Assembly: GCF_007049795.1 (NCBI RefSeq)
Contig: NZ_SCFY01000026.1
Coordinates: forward strand, 1-57,770
Direction: 5' to 3'
Source of the DNA: Ectopseudomonas mendocina
Lineage (GTDB): Bacteria; Pseudomonadota; Gammaproteobacteria; Pseudomonadales; Pseudomonadaceae
Length of the DNA: 57,770 nt
Every line of letters starts with the position of its first letter. The first letter of the stretch is position 1. A program made the translations under genes and the position numbers. Positions 15,422-24,380 of this stretch are shown piece by piece. The notes under the pieces are model-generated. The model did no database searches. It saw nothing but the letters and a program-made list of their open reading frames with translations, and had not been told where the DNA came from.

Positions 15422-18400
15422 ATGGCTGGCTTGTTCGATGACCTGATGGGCGGCGGCTCTGCAACTGTCGGTGCCGACCAGCCCTCGGGTAGCGGGCTAT
15501 TTGATGATCTTCGTCAGAAGCCCGAGCAGAACACCTCCCTTATCGGCGACCTGGGTACCGACCTCAAGCGCGGTGTGCAGCAGCTACCCGGCGTTGTCAC
15601 AGGCCTGGCCGACGTAGGTGTCGGTGCGCTTACTGGTCGCCGTGTTGTCGACGAGACTGCTGACAAGATCGGTGAGGCCACCGGCTTCCAGCCCAGCAAG
15701 TGGCAGGAAGAAGCGCAGCAGGAATACAGCCCGCGCCGTCAGGAGGGTTCTGCGCAGATCGATCAGGCCTGGGAAGAGGGCGATGCTTTGGATATCGCCG
15801 GCGCTTACGCGCGGAACCCGGGCAACGTTGCTGGCCTGGTGGCTGAATCGCTGCCGCAGATGTTGGCGGGTGGTGCCATCGGCCGTGGCGCTCTGGCCGG
15901 TGGGCGTGCTGCTGGACTGATCGCCAGTCCGGCGACTGCTGGCCAGGCCGCACGGCAAGCCATTGTTGCTGGTGCTGGTGGTGAGGGCGCCGTGATCGCC
16001 GGCGGCACTATGGACCAGATCGATCGCGAGGTCGACCCGCGGCGCGCTGCCCTGGCGTCTGCTGGTGCTGGCGTGGCTGGTGCTGCATTGAGTGGTTTTG
16101 GTGCGCGCCTTGCGCAGCGTGCTGGCCTGATCGACGTAGAGAGTGCACTGGCTGGCGGCGTTGGCCAGGTGGCCGGACAATCGCCAGGCCTTGCCCGACG
16201 CGTTGCCGGCGGCGCGCTGACCGAGGGCGTGCTGGAAGAGCTGCCGCAGTCCGTTCAAGAGCAGATGCTGCAGAACTGGGCCGAGCGGAAGCCGCTGATG
16301 GAGGGCGTACCGCGCGCCGCAGTGGAAGGCACGCTGGCTGGGTCTGCGATCGGTGGTGCGGTCAACATCGCGCGCCGGCCATCTGAGCAGATGGGGCTGG
16401 ACCCTGCTGCTGGACCTCTATCTGCTGCCGCGGCTACTGCCGTCGATGGTGCGCCGACTGGCAGCCAGACCCCGGTGCAGGATGCAGTACGCCAGTCGAT
16501 GCTCAACGGTGCGCCCGATACTCAACCTGGCGGGCGATACGAGCCGATCAGCCAGCAACTGGCGATCGCTCAGGAGCTATTCCCGGCTGATCTGGACGAG
16601 AACGGCAACCTGCGCTTCTACCGTTACGACCAGAACCTGCAAACGATGGTGGAAGTGCCAGAGGCTGAAGCGCTGGCCGCAGCCAAGCGCCAACTGGATA
16701 CCTGGGAAAGCCAGGGCTTTGACCCGCAAGATCCGCGCGACCTGGGCGAGTTGGTGCCGCAGGTTGATGAACTGCCGGCGCAACCGCCTCTGGCCACCGT
16801 CGAGTCGGACACCGGCCCGCAGCAGATGGATCAGATCGAGCCGCTACCGTTGCCGACGGTTGAGGCCGACACCGGACCGATGGAGACTGAGCAGGTGCAG
16901 GCCACGCCTGTGGCCGGCGATCCCAACTTCGAAATCCGCGTGCAGAAGAACGGGCGCCCATTCCGTGGTGAACGCGATGTGCGCCTGCTGGGCCTGTTCA
17001 ACCAACTGCAGCGCGAGGGCGAAAGCCCGATCATCGTTCCGCATGAGGGCGGCTGGGCGGTTGCAGTGCCGCGCGAGCCGGTGCCGCCGCCCGCACCGCT
17101 GGGCCTGCCAGCGCCGAGCACCTTGGTGGTAGATAGCCAGGGCAATGCACAGCGTGGTGTGACTGCACCTTTCGTTGAGCCGAGCGCCCAGGTGCGCCCA
17201 ATTGGTGGGCCTGGCATGGAGCGGCAGGCGCCGACCGCGAGCAGGCCCGTCACGGACCAGTCACGTGACAATAGACGTGACAGCAGCGTGACTTTCGCGC
17301 GTGACCTGCAGGGTGACGACCTTGGTAGCGGCTGGGTTGGCTTCAACCAGCAGTCCGGCAGCCTCGGCGTGCCGCGCTCTGAAATGCCGCAGATTCGCGC
17401 CGACCATCGCGGGGCCATGGTCAACTTTATGAACGCCCGCGGCGTAGCCCATGAAGAACAGACCGTGCCGGCTCGCAGCCTTCGCCCGACACAAGCTGAG
17501 TTCAGCCCGGAGCGGGTAGGGCGTGCTGCTGCGCGGGAAGGTACCGCACGTTCCATTCTGGTATCCGGCGATGGCTATGTTCTCGATGGCCACCACCAGT
17601 GGCTGGCTGAGCGCGAGGCCGGTGGCGATGTGAAGGTTATCCGCCTCAATGCGCCGATGGCCGAGCTGCTGCCACTGGCGCGCGAGTTCCCTAGTTCGTT
17701 CACTGACCAGGCGTCTCAGGAGGTGCAAGGTGCTGATAGTCGGCCAGGGCCTGTTGATGACCGAGCCGCAGGCAATCCGCCTGCTGTGCCAGATGCGGCA
17801 GATAACGTGGCGCGAGAGCCAGTTGTGGCTGAACGGCCTGCCGCTGCCGGGCGATCGGCAGAAGCTGGTGGAGCAGGTGTTTCTGCTACAGCACCGGCCG
17901 CCGACGGACAGCGTGCACTGAGCGAGCAGCCTGCTGCTGGTCAATCCTCTGCCAGTGAAAGACGCGCGCCCGTTCAAGCCGCTGACCAGGCACCGGCACT
18001 GCCCGAAATCCTGGCCACACCGCGCAAGCGCTACATCGACCGCCAGGCCAGGGCCGCCGGCATCAAGAAAGGATCGCCGGGTTACGACCAGGCCATCCAG
18101 AGACTGCAGGATCAGTACGAGGCGGACGTAGACCGCGCTTCGGCCGGCATAACCTTCGAGCAGTACAACGAACTGAACAGCGACAGCCCGGAAGGCGTGA
18201 ACCGCCAGGCGTGGGAGGCGTTGCGCCAGGAGTTCGGCCAGCAGTACTCGCGCAACAGCTACCGCCGTGCTCCAGAGCAGGGGCAGGGCGCCCGTGCGGG
18301 ACAGCTGCGCATCGCTATGAAGGTGCTGACTGGAGCCTGGCAGAACGCGCCGGATATCAAGGTGGTGCAGTCGATCAAGGATCTGCCGACACGCCAGCGG

Positions 18401-21400
18401 CAGCGCGTCGAGCGTGATGGCGCGTTCGACGTGGAAGGCATCTTCGCCGATGGCCAGGTATATCTGGTCGCCGACAACCTGCGCAACGCCCGGCATGCGG
18501 CATTCGTGCTGCAGCACGAAGTACTTGGCCATGCCGGCCTGCAGGGTGCCTATGGCCAGCGCCTGACGCCGCTGCTCATGAGCATCTACAACGGCAATCC
18601 AGAAATGAAGGCCCAGGCTGACGCCCTGGTGCGCCGCTTCGGCTACAAGCCGGCCGTGGCCATGGAGGAAGTGCTGGCCGATATGGCTGGCGCTGGCACC
18701 ATCCAGCAGCAAGCGTTCTGGCCGCGCTTGGTGACCGCGATGCGCAACGCGCTGCGATCTATCGGCTTCAACATGCGTTGGACCGAGGGCGATATTCAGG
18801 GTCTGTTGGCCAATGCTCGGGCCTATATCGAGAACGGCAGGCGCCGGGCTGGTGCTCGGGAGGCGTTCTCGCGCGATGGGCGCTCCGGTCGTGGTCCAGA
18901 AATCGCCGACGAGCAGGGGCGCTTGCTGGCACCGAACGGCAAGCCGTCGAAGCTCAATCAGAAGCAGTGGCACCAAGTGCGCAGCGAATCTTTCGACCGG
19001 TGGTTCGGTGACTGGCAGGCACTGGCGGTTGAGCAGCGGCTGGACGAATCGAAGCCGCTTCGCCTGAAAACACCAGAAGCCTGGAAGGGGCTGGGTATCA
19101 AGGAGCGTCAGGCCAAGGTGCTGGAGTTGCTGCGCGGGTTTGTTGCGTCTGGTGAAACCCTGCAGCATGACGTGCTTGGCGAGGTCAGGTTGAACAACAA
19201 CGGCGCCAAGAAAGCAGTGTCGACTTCAGCAGACCCGGCGAAACATACGGTCCTGGCCAAGGTGCAGGACGCAATTCGCCATGCGGAGTATTCGCGCTGG
19301 GACTTCGATAGCAAAGGTCGGGAAGGGATGGCGCACCACAAGCTGATCATGCCCGTATCTGTCGACGGGGTGCCGCTGTATGTGGTGTTCAATGTCCGCG
19401 AGGACAATAACGGGCGCCGACTGCACAATCTTGTGACGCTCGATAGAAAAGAAGAAGCCTTGGCAGTCTCTCCGCGCGAGATGACCCGTGAAGGTCAGAG
19501 GTCGACACCGGCCAATACCAAGGCTCCAGGGGACTTTGTACGCCGGGCGCTGAATCGCGTCAATCCCGATACCGTCTCTAAGGTGACGGACGGCAACGGC
19601 GAGCCACTGGTGCTGTACCACGGCACCGCCGAACAGTTCACCATCTTTGACCAGAGCCGGCCGGGCCGCAGCACCGGCCACACCACGGCACCGCTTGGTG
19701 TGTTCCTCACCAATGACGGCACCCTGGCGAAAGCCTACGCGGAGAAAGCAACCGACGGCATGCCAGGACTGGCCAACGTGATGCCGCTGTTCGCCTCGAT
19801 CAAAAAACCTTACCGCATGAGCGTGGCGGAATCGCAGAGCCTGGATTCCTTCGAGAAGGCGATCGCTATGCGGCAGCGGCTTGAAGCCGAGGGTTATGAC
19901 GGCATCCAGCTTGCGAATACCGGTACCTGGGTGGCGTTCTACAACAACCAGGTGAAGTCGGCCACGAACAACACTGGCGCATTCGATCAGGTCGACCCTG
20001 ATATCCGCTATCGCCGCGCAGGCCAGGGCACTGTCGATCTGCTCGACACCTTCACTGATCGGTTTGTTACCGGGAAAACTGCAGATGCCTTCCCTGAGCT
20101 GAATCAGGGCGCGCGCGACTTTCTGAACAAGATCGGCTCGCCGCCGGCGCTGACCAAGGCCAAGGAATGGGTGCGCGAGCGTACTGATCGCGTGGCCACG
20201 AAGATTCGCCAGGGCGTAGTGGACCGCTATGCAGCCCTGAAAGAGCTCGACGAGAGGCTGCTGGGCAAAGACTTCATCGATAACGCTATTCACAGCAGTT
20301 CGTGGGTGCTGGCGCGTATGTCGTCGTCGGCCTCTGGTGCGCTGAATGCGATGCTGAGCACTGGGCGCCTGCGCTTCGACGGGAAAGAGCGGGTGATCAC
20401 CCTGCAGGATGGCGACAAGACTGGTGGGCTTTCTGCTGTGTTGACGCAGTTGGGTTCGGCAGCAGAAGTGGAGCGCTTCATGGGGTGGATTGCCGCGAAC
20501 CGCGCTGATCGCCTGATGCAGGAAGGGCGCGAGAATCTGTTCACCGCCGATGAAATTGCCAGCGGCAAGCAGTTGAACGGCGGGCGGACGGCTGATGGCA
20601 AGAGCCGGCAGATGCTGTACAGCAAGGTATTCAGCGAGTTTCAGCAGTACCGTGACGATGTACTGGCCATTGCCGAGGCGAACGGCATCATCAATGCTGA
20701 TACCCGGGCGATGTGGCGTGACGAGTTCTACGTGCCGTTCTATCGGGTGATGGATGAAGAGGCTGCTGCCGGCGGCCCGCGCGCTGGTAAGGGGCTGAGC
20801 CGGCAGGAGGCCTACAAGAAGCTGAAGGGTGGCAAGCAGAATCTGAATGACCTGCTGGAAAACACCCTGATGAACTTCCACCACCTGATTTCGGCCAGCC
20901 TGAAGAACCAGGCCGCGACGCAGGCAATGGTCAACGCCGAACGCGCCGGCATTGCGCGAGTGGTGCCAGAGAGCCGCCGTGATCCGAAGACCAGCACTTT
21001 CGTCCTGAAGGATGGCGAGCGTGTCTTCTACGAGATCGATGATCCCCTGGTATTCGAGTCGCTGACTGCACTGGCAGATCCTGGGCTGAACAACCTGGCG
21101 GTACAGACCATGTCGGCCTTCAAGCGGCTGTTCACCAACATGACCACGGTTACGCCGCAGTTTATCCTGGCCAACACCATGCGTGACCTGATGCAGGCCT
21201 CGGCGACCTCGCCGACTAGCAAGAACCTGTTCAAGAACCTGTCGCAGGGCGTGGCTGGTTACCGGGATGCGCGCACCAGGGCGGAAATGCAGGCCAGCGG
21301 CGGGGCGTTCAGCTACGGCCACCTGTACGGCGCAGATGTGAACGAGGTGAAGGCCAGTCTGAAGAAGACCGTTACCGGTGCCGAACTGGTAACCGATGTG

Positions 21401-22690
21401 AGCATGGTACCGAAGCTGCTGCGAGCTGGCTGGCGGCGCTGGGGAGAGGTGGCAGACACCGCCGAGAACGTAAGTCGTGCGGCCACCTACCTGCAGAACG
21501 TCGATGACCTGGGGCGCCTGCGCGCTGCCTATGAGGCGCGTGACATTATGGACTTCAGCCAGCACGGGGCGTGGCCGGCGATCCGCTTCCTGATTCGGGT
21601 GGTGCCGTTCCTCAATGCGCGCCTGCAGGGTCTGGACAAGCTGTATCGCTCTGGCGTCAAGCCGGCGCTGTTGACGGCCATGGGGCAGGGTACCGCCAGT
21701 GACAAGCAGGCTGCTGCACGATTCAGTGCAGTGACTGGCGCGCTCACGTTGGCCAGCATTGCCCTGTACCTGGCGAATGCGGATGACGATGAATACCGCA
21801 AGCTCGAGGATTGGCAGAAGGACGCCTACTGGTTTATCCGTATCGGTGACAATGCGTTCTTCATCCCGAAACCGTTCGAGGTGGGGGCTATCGCCACTAT
21901 GGCCGAGCGCGTGACCGAGCAGCTTGTCGACGATAAGGCGACTGGCAAGCTGTTCGCTGATCGCCTGAAAGACATGATGATGCAGACCTTCAGCTTCAAC
22001 CCGGTACCGCAGATGTTCCAGCCGGTGATCGATATCTACTCCAACCGGGACGCCTTCACGGGCCGCGATATCGAAACCGCAGGCATGGAGCGTCTGAGCA
22101 AGGGGCTGCGCTCCAGGGACAGCACCACCGTGGCGGCGCAGGCCGTATCGAGCGCGAGCCGGGTGTTTGGCGATGAAACGCCGTTCGCGCTGTCGCCTGT
22201 GCAGGCGGATCATCTGATCCGCGGCTACTTCGGTACCGTGGGTGCGAACGCGGCCGGCATCATCGATACGGTATGGCGCGGGGCAACCGGCCAAGAGGCG
22301 CCGGACAAGCGCTGGAGCGAGTACCAGCCGATTCGCCGCTTCTATCGCGACCTGGGCGCACCAGCGCCTTACACCCGGTACAGCACGCTGTTCTACGATG
22401 GGCTGCGCGAGGCGAACCGCATTTACTCGGACGTGCGCGAGCTGCAAGGGCTTGGGAAAACGGCAGAAGCGCAGGATCTGGCAGCCGAGAAGCGCGGCAT
22501 CCTGGCGATGCGGCAGCAGCTCAACCGCCAGCAGCGTCGTATCAGCGAGATCAACAAGCAGATGGAGAACGTGCGCCGCTCTGACCGGGATGGTGCGTGG
22601 AAGCGCAAGGAAATCGACAGGCTCACCCTGATGCGCAGTCTGATCACTGATCAGGTCGGTAAGCAGATCGAGGCGGTGAGGGCGCAGTAG
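15422..22690 (+). CDS. Giant polyvalent protein, predicted to be ejected with phage DNA (2,422 aa)
   Basis: The ATG after GGAGGG is preferred to a TTG four codons earlier. The protein opens with two GLFDDL peptides (residues 3-8 and 25-30). Gly/Ala-rich hydrophobic stretches follow at about 130-310 and a Pro/Gln linker region at about 330-620. A ParB-like domain with VLDGHHQW lies near 715. A metallopeptidase-like HEVLGH (His1032-His1037) is followed by an EEVLAD glutamate about 50 residues later. Then come a GKPSKLNQKQWHQVR linker (about 1175), an LPD3-like domain (1215-1360), an ADP-ribosyltransferase-like LVLYHGT (Tyr1399-Thr1402) and a long LPD38-like C-terminus with IPKPFEVGAI (about 2140). 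This domain mix defines polyvalent proteins of phages and conjugative elements, thought to counter host defences. Activity is inferred. Confidence 0.85.
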   Translation: MAGLFDDLMGGGSATVGADQPSGSGLFDDLRQKPEQNTSLIGDLGTDLKRGVQQLPGVVTGLADVGVGALTGRRVVDETADKIGEATGFQPSKWQEEAQQEYSPRRQEGSAQIDQAWEEGDALDIAGAYARNPGNVAGLVAESLPQMLAGGAIGRGALAGGRAAGLIASPATAGQAARQAIVAGAGGEGAVIAGGTMDQIDREVDPRRAALASAGAGVAGAALSGFGARLAQRAGLIDVESALAGGVGQVAGQSPGLARRVAGGALTEGVLEELPQSVQEQMLQNWAERKPLMEGVPRAAVEGTLAGSAIGGAVNIARRPSEQMGLDPAAGPLSAAAATAVDGAPTGSQTPVQDAVRQSMLNGAPDTQPGGRYEPISQQLAIAQELFPADLDENGNLRFYRYDQNLQTMVEVPEAEALAAAKRQLDTWESQGFDPQDPRDLGELVPQVDELPAQPPLATVESDTGPQQMDQIEPLPLPTVEADTGPMETEQVQATPVAGDPNFEIRVQKNGRPFRGERDVRLLGLFNQLQREGESPIIVPHEGGWAVAVPREPVPPPAPLGLPAPSTLVVDSQGNAQRGVTAPFVEPSAQVRPIGGPGMERQAPTASRPVTDQSRDNRRDSSVTFARDLQGDDLGSGWVGFNQQSGSLGVPRSEMPQIRADHRGAMVNFMNARGVAHEEQTVPARSLRPTQAEFSPERVGRAAAREGTARSILVSGDGYVLDGHHQWLAEREAGGDVKVIRLNAPMAELLPLAREFPSSFTDQASQEVQGADSRPGPVDDRAAGNPPAVPDAADNVAREPVVAERPAAAGRSAEAGGAGVSATAPAADGQRALSEQPAAGQSSASERRAPVQAADQAPALPEILATPRKRYIDRQARAAGIKKGSPGYDQAIQRLQDQYEADVDRASAGITFEQYNELNSDSPEGVNRQAWEALRQEFGQQYSRNSYRRAPEQGQGARAGQLRIAMKVLTGAWQNAPDIKVVQSIKDLPTRQRQRVERDGAFDVEGIFADGQVYLVADNLRNARHAAFVLQHEVLGHAGLQGAYGQRLTPLLMSIYNGNPEMKAQADALVRRFGYKPAVAMEEVLADMAGAGTIQQQAFWPRLVTAMRNALRSIGFNMRWTEGDIQGLLANARAYIENGRRRAGAREAFSRDGRSGRGPEIADEQGRLLAPNGKPSKLNQKQWHQVRSESFDRWFGDWQALAVEQRLDESKPLRLKTPEAWKGLGIKERQAKVLELLRGFVASGETLQHDVLGEVRLNNNGAKKAVSTSADPAKHTVLAKVQDAIRHAEYSRWDFDSKGREGMAHHKLIMPVSVDGVPLYVVFNVREDNNGRRLHNLVTLDRKEEALAVSPREMTREGQRSTPANTKAPGDFVRRALNRVNPDTVSKVTDGNGEPLVLYHGTAEQFTIFDQSRPGRSTGHTTAPLGVFLTNDGTLAKAYAEKATDGMPGLANVMPLFASIKKPYRMSVAESQSLDSFEKAIAMRQRLEAEGYDGIQLANTGTWVAFYNNQVKSATNNTGAFDQVDPDIRYRRAGQGTVDLLDTFTDRFVTGKTADAFPELNQGARDFLNKIGSPPALTKAKEWVRERTDRVATKIRQGVVDRYAALKELDERLLGKDFIDNAIHSSSWVLARMSSSASGALNAMLSTGRLRFDGKERVITLQDGDKTGGLSAVLTQLGSAAEVERFMGWIAANRADRLMQEGRENLFTADEIASGKQLNGGRTADGKSRQMLYSKVFSEFQQYRDDVLAIAEANGIINADTRAMWRDEFYVPFYRVMDEEAAAGGPRAGKGLSRQEAYKKLKGGKQNLNDLLENTLMNFHHLISASLKNQAATQAMVNAERAGIARVVPESRRDPKTSTFVLKDGERVFYEIDDPLVFESLTALADPGLNNLAVQTMSAFKRLFTNMTTVTPQFILANTMRDLMQASATSPTSKNLFKNLSQGVAGYRDARTRAEMQASGGAFSYGHLYGADVNEVKASLKKTVTGAELVTDVSMVPKLLRAGWRRWGEVADTAENVSRAATYLQNVDDLGRLRAAYEARDIMDFSQHGAWPAIRFLIRVVPFLNARLQGLDKLYRSGVKPALLTAMGQGTASDKQAAARFSAVTGALTLASIALYLANADDDEYRKLEDWQKDAYWFIRIGDNAFFIPKPFEVGAIATMAERVTEQLVDDKATGKLFADRLKDMMMQTFSFNPVPQMFQPVIDIYSNRDAFTGRDIETAGMERLSKGLRSRDSTTVAAQAVSSASRVFGDETPFALSPVQADHLIRGYFGTVGANAAGIIDTVWRGATGQEAPDKRWSEYQPIRRFYRDLGAPAPYTRYSTLFYDGLREANRIYSDVRELQGLGKTAEAQDLAAEKRGILAMRQQLNRQQRRISEINKQMENVRRSDRDGAWKRKEIDRLTLMRSLITDQVGKQIEAVRAQ

Positions 22691-23924
22691 GGGAGCGGCG
22701 ACTGAGCTGATTGGCGGTACCGGCTGCCAGAGCATCAAGATAGTCGACATACCACTGCATCATCACCCGGCGCTGCTCAAGGTACTGAGCCTTGTTATAG
22801 ACGCCTGCGACGCCTTCGACCTTGTGCGCGAGTTGGGCGTCGATATGCTTCTTTGGCCAGTCGTGTTCGTTGAGCAGGGTGCTGGCGGTGTGGCGTGTGC
22901 CGTGGCCAACAAGGCGGCCTTTGTAGCCGATCTTTGCATAGACCTGGCAGATGGTGTTCTCGCTGATGGTGGGGTTCTTGGGGCCGACGCCAGGGAACAG
23001 CCAGCGATTGCGGCCGGTGACCCTGTGCAGATCCTGCAGGGCGGCAATAGCCTGGCGCGGGAGAGGGGTCATATAGTCCCGGTCCATCTTCATCTTGTCG
23101 GCCGACACAGACCACGTACCGGCTTCGAGATCGAACTCGGACCACTCGGCAAAGCGCAGCATGCCAGGGCGTACAGCCAGCCACAGGCAGAGCCATGCAG
23201 CAGTGCGTGCCGGTAGCCGGCTGGTGCTGGCCTGCAGAGCGTGCAGGAAGTCGGGCAATTCGTGCTCGAGAAGGTGCGGCTGCTGCTTGGTGGCGGGTGG
23301 CGGTGCGGCGATCGCTGCCAGGCGGCTGGCTGGGTCGTTCTCGGTCAGGCCCTTGGCGATCGCTCGGCCGAATATCTGGTTTATCCAGCCTCGCGCCTTC
23401 TTGGCTACGTTGTGCGCGTTGCGTGCCTCGAACATAGCCTGCACGCCAGCGCAGTCCGCGCGGGTGATATCGTCGAGCTGCTTGGCGCCCAGCGCCGGCA
23501 GAATGTCCTTATCGAGATAGGCGCGCACCTTGTCCAGCGTGCTCTGCTCCAGCCCCTTGGCCTGCATGTGCATGTACCAGTCTTCTGCTGCAGCCCTGAA
23601 GGTGCGTGTGGCAGCCGCATCCATGCGGGCCTTCTCGGCGCGCTTGTGCTCGAGAGGGTCGACGCCGTTGCTGATGTTCGCCTGGTGCTCGCCGGCCTTC
23701 TTGCGCGCCAGGGCGCCGCCCACTTCAGGGTATGAGCCAAGGCCAATCCATGACCACTTGCCAGCGGCGTTCTTGTAGCGCAATTGCCAGGACTTGCCGC
23801 CGTCCGGCTTCACACGGAAGTAAAGGCCGGCGCCGTCGAGTTCACGATATTCTTTCGCTTCCGGCTCCAGGGTGGCCAGAACGGTATCAGCCAGTGGCCG
23901 GCGCTTGATCGCAGTGCGCTTCAC
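22644..23924 (-). CDS. P4-type tyrosine integrase (426 aa)
   Basis: It recombines phage and chromosomal attachment sites. The N-terminus has the DUF4102-type arm-binding domain (residues about 1-95: GLYFRVKPDGGKSWQLRY, IGLGSYPEV), then a core-binding SAM-like domain (about 110-200). The catalytic domain has Arg252 (VRPGML), the HGTR box His341-Arg344, His367 and Tyr376 of the YNKAQYLEQRR motif. Length is typical. The integrase reads away from the tRNA at the phage end, with its 3' end overlapping the polyvalent gene by 47 bp. No excisionase is visible next to it. Confidence 0.93.
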   Translation of the reverse strand: MKRTAIKRRPLADTVLATLEPEAKEYRELDGAGLYFRVKPDGGKSWQLRYKNAAGKWSWIGLGSYPEVGGALARKKAGEHQANISNGVDPLEHKRAEKARMDAAATRTFRAAAEDWYMHMQAKGLEQSTLDKVRAYLDKDILPALGAKQLDDITRADCAGVQAMFEARNAHNVAKKARGWINQIFGRAIAKGLTENDPASRLAAIAAPPPATKQQPHLLEHELPDFLHALQASTSRLPARTAAWLCLWLAVRPGMLRFAEWSEFDLEAGTWSVSADKMKMDRDYMTPLPRQAIAALQDLHRVTGRNRWLFPGVGPKNPTISENTICQVYAKIGYKGRLVGHGTRHTASTLLNEHDWPKKHIDAQLAHKVEGVAGVYNKAQYLEQRRVMMQWYVDYLDALAAGTANQLSRRSPTAPSPPRSAYRPDQ

Positions 23925-23930
23925 CTGTTG

Positions 23931-23984
23931 TGTATCCCAAAGTTCGCGGGAAAACGAGGATACATATGGGGATACAGGGATACA
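23931..23984. repeat. Cluster of GGGATACA sites upstream of int
   Basis: Two perfect tandem GGGATACA copies (23969-23984) are preceded by GAGGATACA (23956-23964) and, in opposite orientation, by TGTATCCC (23931-23938). They lie between int and the tRNA, immediately upstream of the int start. Candidate arm-type integrase sites or operator for int. Confidence 0.55.
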
Positions 23985-24018
23985 AGAACTTCACTGAACC
24001 TTTGGCGATCTCCAGAAA

Positions 24019-24047
24019 CAAAAAAGCCGGCTCAGATAGCCGGCTTT
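24019..24047 (-). terminator. Terminator downstream of tRNA-Leu
   Basis: On the minus strand an AAAGCCGGCT/AGCCGGCTTT stem of ten pairs with a five-base loop is followed by a T run. It lies 44 bp beyond the 3' end of the tRNA, between it and int. Confidence 0.8.
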
Positions 24048-24090
24048 CCTGGGTTTCTGGTGTTCTGTGAACATCTCAGAATCTTTATCG

Positions 24091-24140
24091 TGGTGCCCCG
24101 GGGGAGACTCGAACTCCCACTCCTTTCGAAAACGGATTTT
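24091..24140. other. Inferred right attachment site (3' half of tRNA-Leu)
   Basis: P4-type integrases usually recombine within the 3' half of a tRNA gene and rebuild it from the phage copy. The 3' end of this tRNA faces the integrase. The duplicate should lie at the far left end of the prophage, outside the window, so the core cannot be defined here. Confidence 0.35.
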
Positions 24141-24175
24141 GAATCCGCCGCGTCTACCGATTCCGCCACCGGGGC
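24091..24175 (-). tRNA. tRNA-Leu(CAA)
   Basis: On the minus strand the sequence folds as a class II tRNA: acceptor stem GCCCCGG with CCGGGGC, D-arm with GGTAGACGC, anticodon loop TTCAAAA (anticodon CAA), a long variable arm and a T-arm with GTTCGAGT. The CCA end is encoded. Upstream is a promoter, downstream a terminator. Pseudomonas aeruginosa also has a tRNA-Leu next to queA, so this is the native site, used by the phage integrase for insertion. Confidence 0.97.
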
Positions 24176-24188
24176 ACAATGGCGGCGC

Positions 24189-24217
24189 AGTATAGGGATG
24201 CGCCTGGCGTCGGTCAA
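24189..24217 (-). promoter_or_regulatory. Promoter of tRNA-Leu
   Basis: Reading the minus strand, TTGACC and TATACT are separated by 17 bp, and the -10 box ends 13 bp before the tRNA 5' end. It is close to consensus, as expected for a stable RNA gene. Confidence 0.8.
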
Positions 24218-24380
24218 TCGGCGTTAGTGCAGTGGTTGGTTGATCTACTAACGGCCAATGGCGCAGCTAGTGGCATCCGGCTTTGATTGCGTCGTTGCGG
24301 CTAGAATCGTCAGCTGTCATCAAGGGCGCTGGGTGTGGTGTATATAAAGGTGTCGGGGCAGTCCAATGTTGGGAGGGGGA

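Larger units (their letters stand above)
1..24090. mobile_element. Right-hand part of a prophage integrated at tRNA-Leu(CAA)
   Basis: A continuous block of phage-type genes runs from the left edge to the tRNA. It holds overlapping virion genes, an Arc/Mnt plus antirepressor control module, a giant polyvalent protein gene and, last before the tRNA, a P4-type integrase reading away from it. Beyond the tRNA the genes are core Pseudomonas chromosome. Terminase, portal, capsid, early control and lysis genes are not visible and presumably lie to the left. The absence of a tape-measure gene and the presence of very large non-tail virion-type proteins suggest a podovirus-like phage; that is inference. 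The left attachment site is outside the window, so the exact boundary is inferred from the integrase and tRNA. Confidence 0.9.

Noticed and set aside
17261..22750. Long minus-strand open frames (635 and 1,174 codons) opposite the polyvalent gene
   Set aside because: They are mirror artefacts of strong codon bias: the plus-strand protein has recognisable domains and a good ribosome binding site, the opposite frames have neither.
24019..24047. Integrase core site in the hairpin downstream of the tRNA
   Set aside because: The stem plus T run is fully explained as the tRNA terminator, and tyrosine integrases of this type usually use the tRNA 3' end itself.
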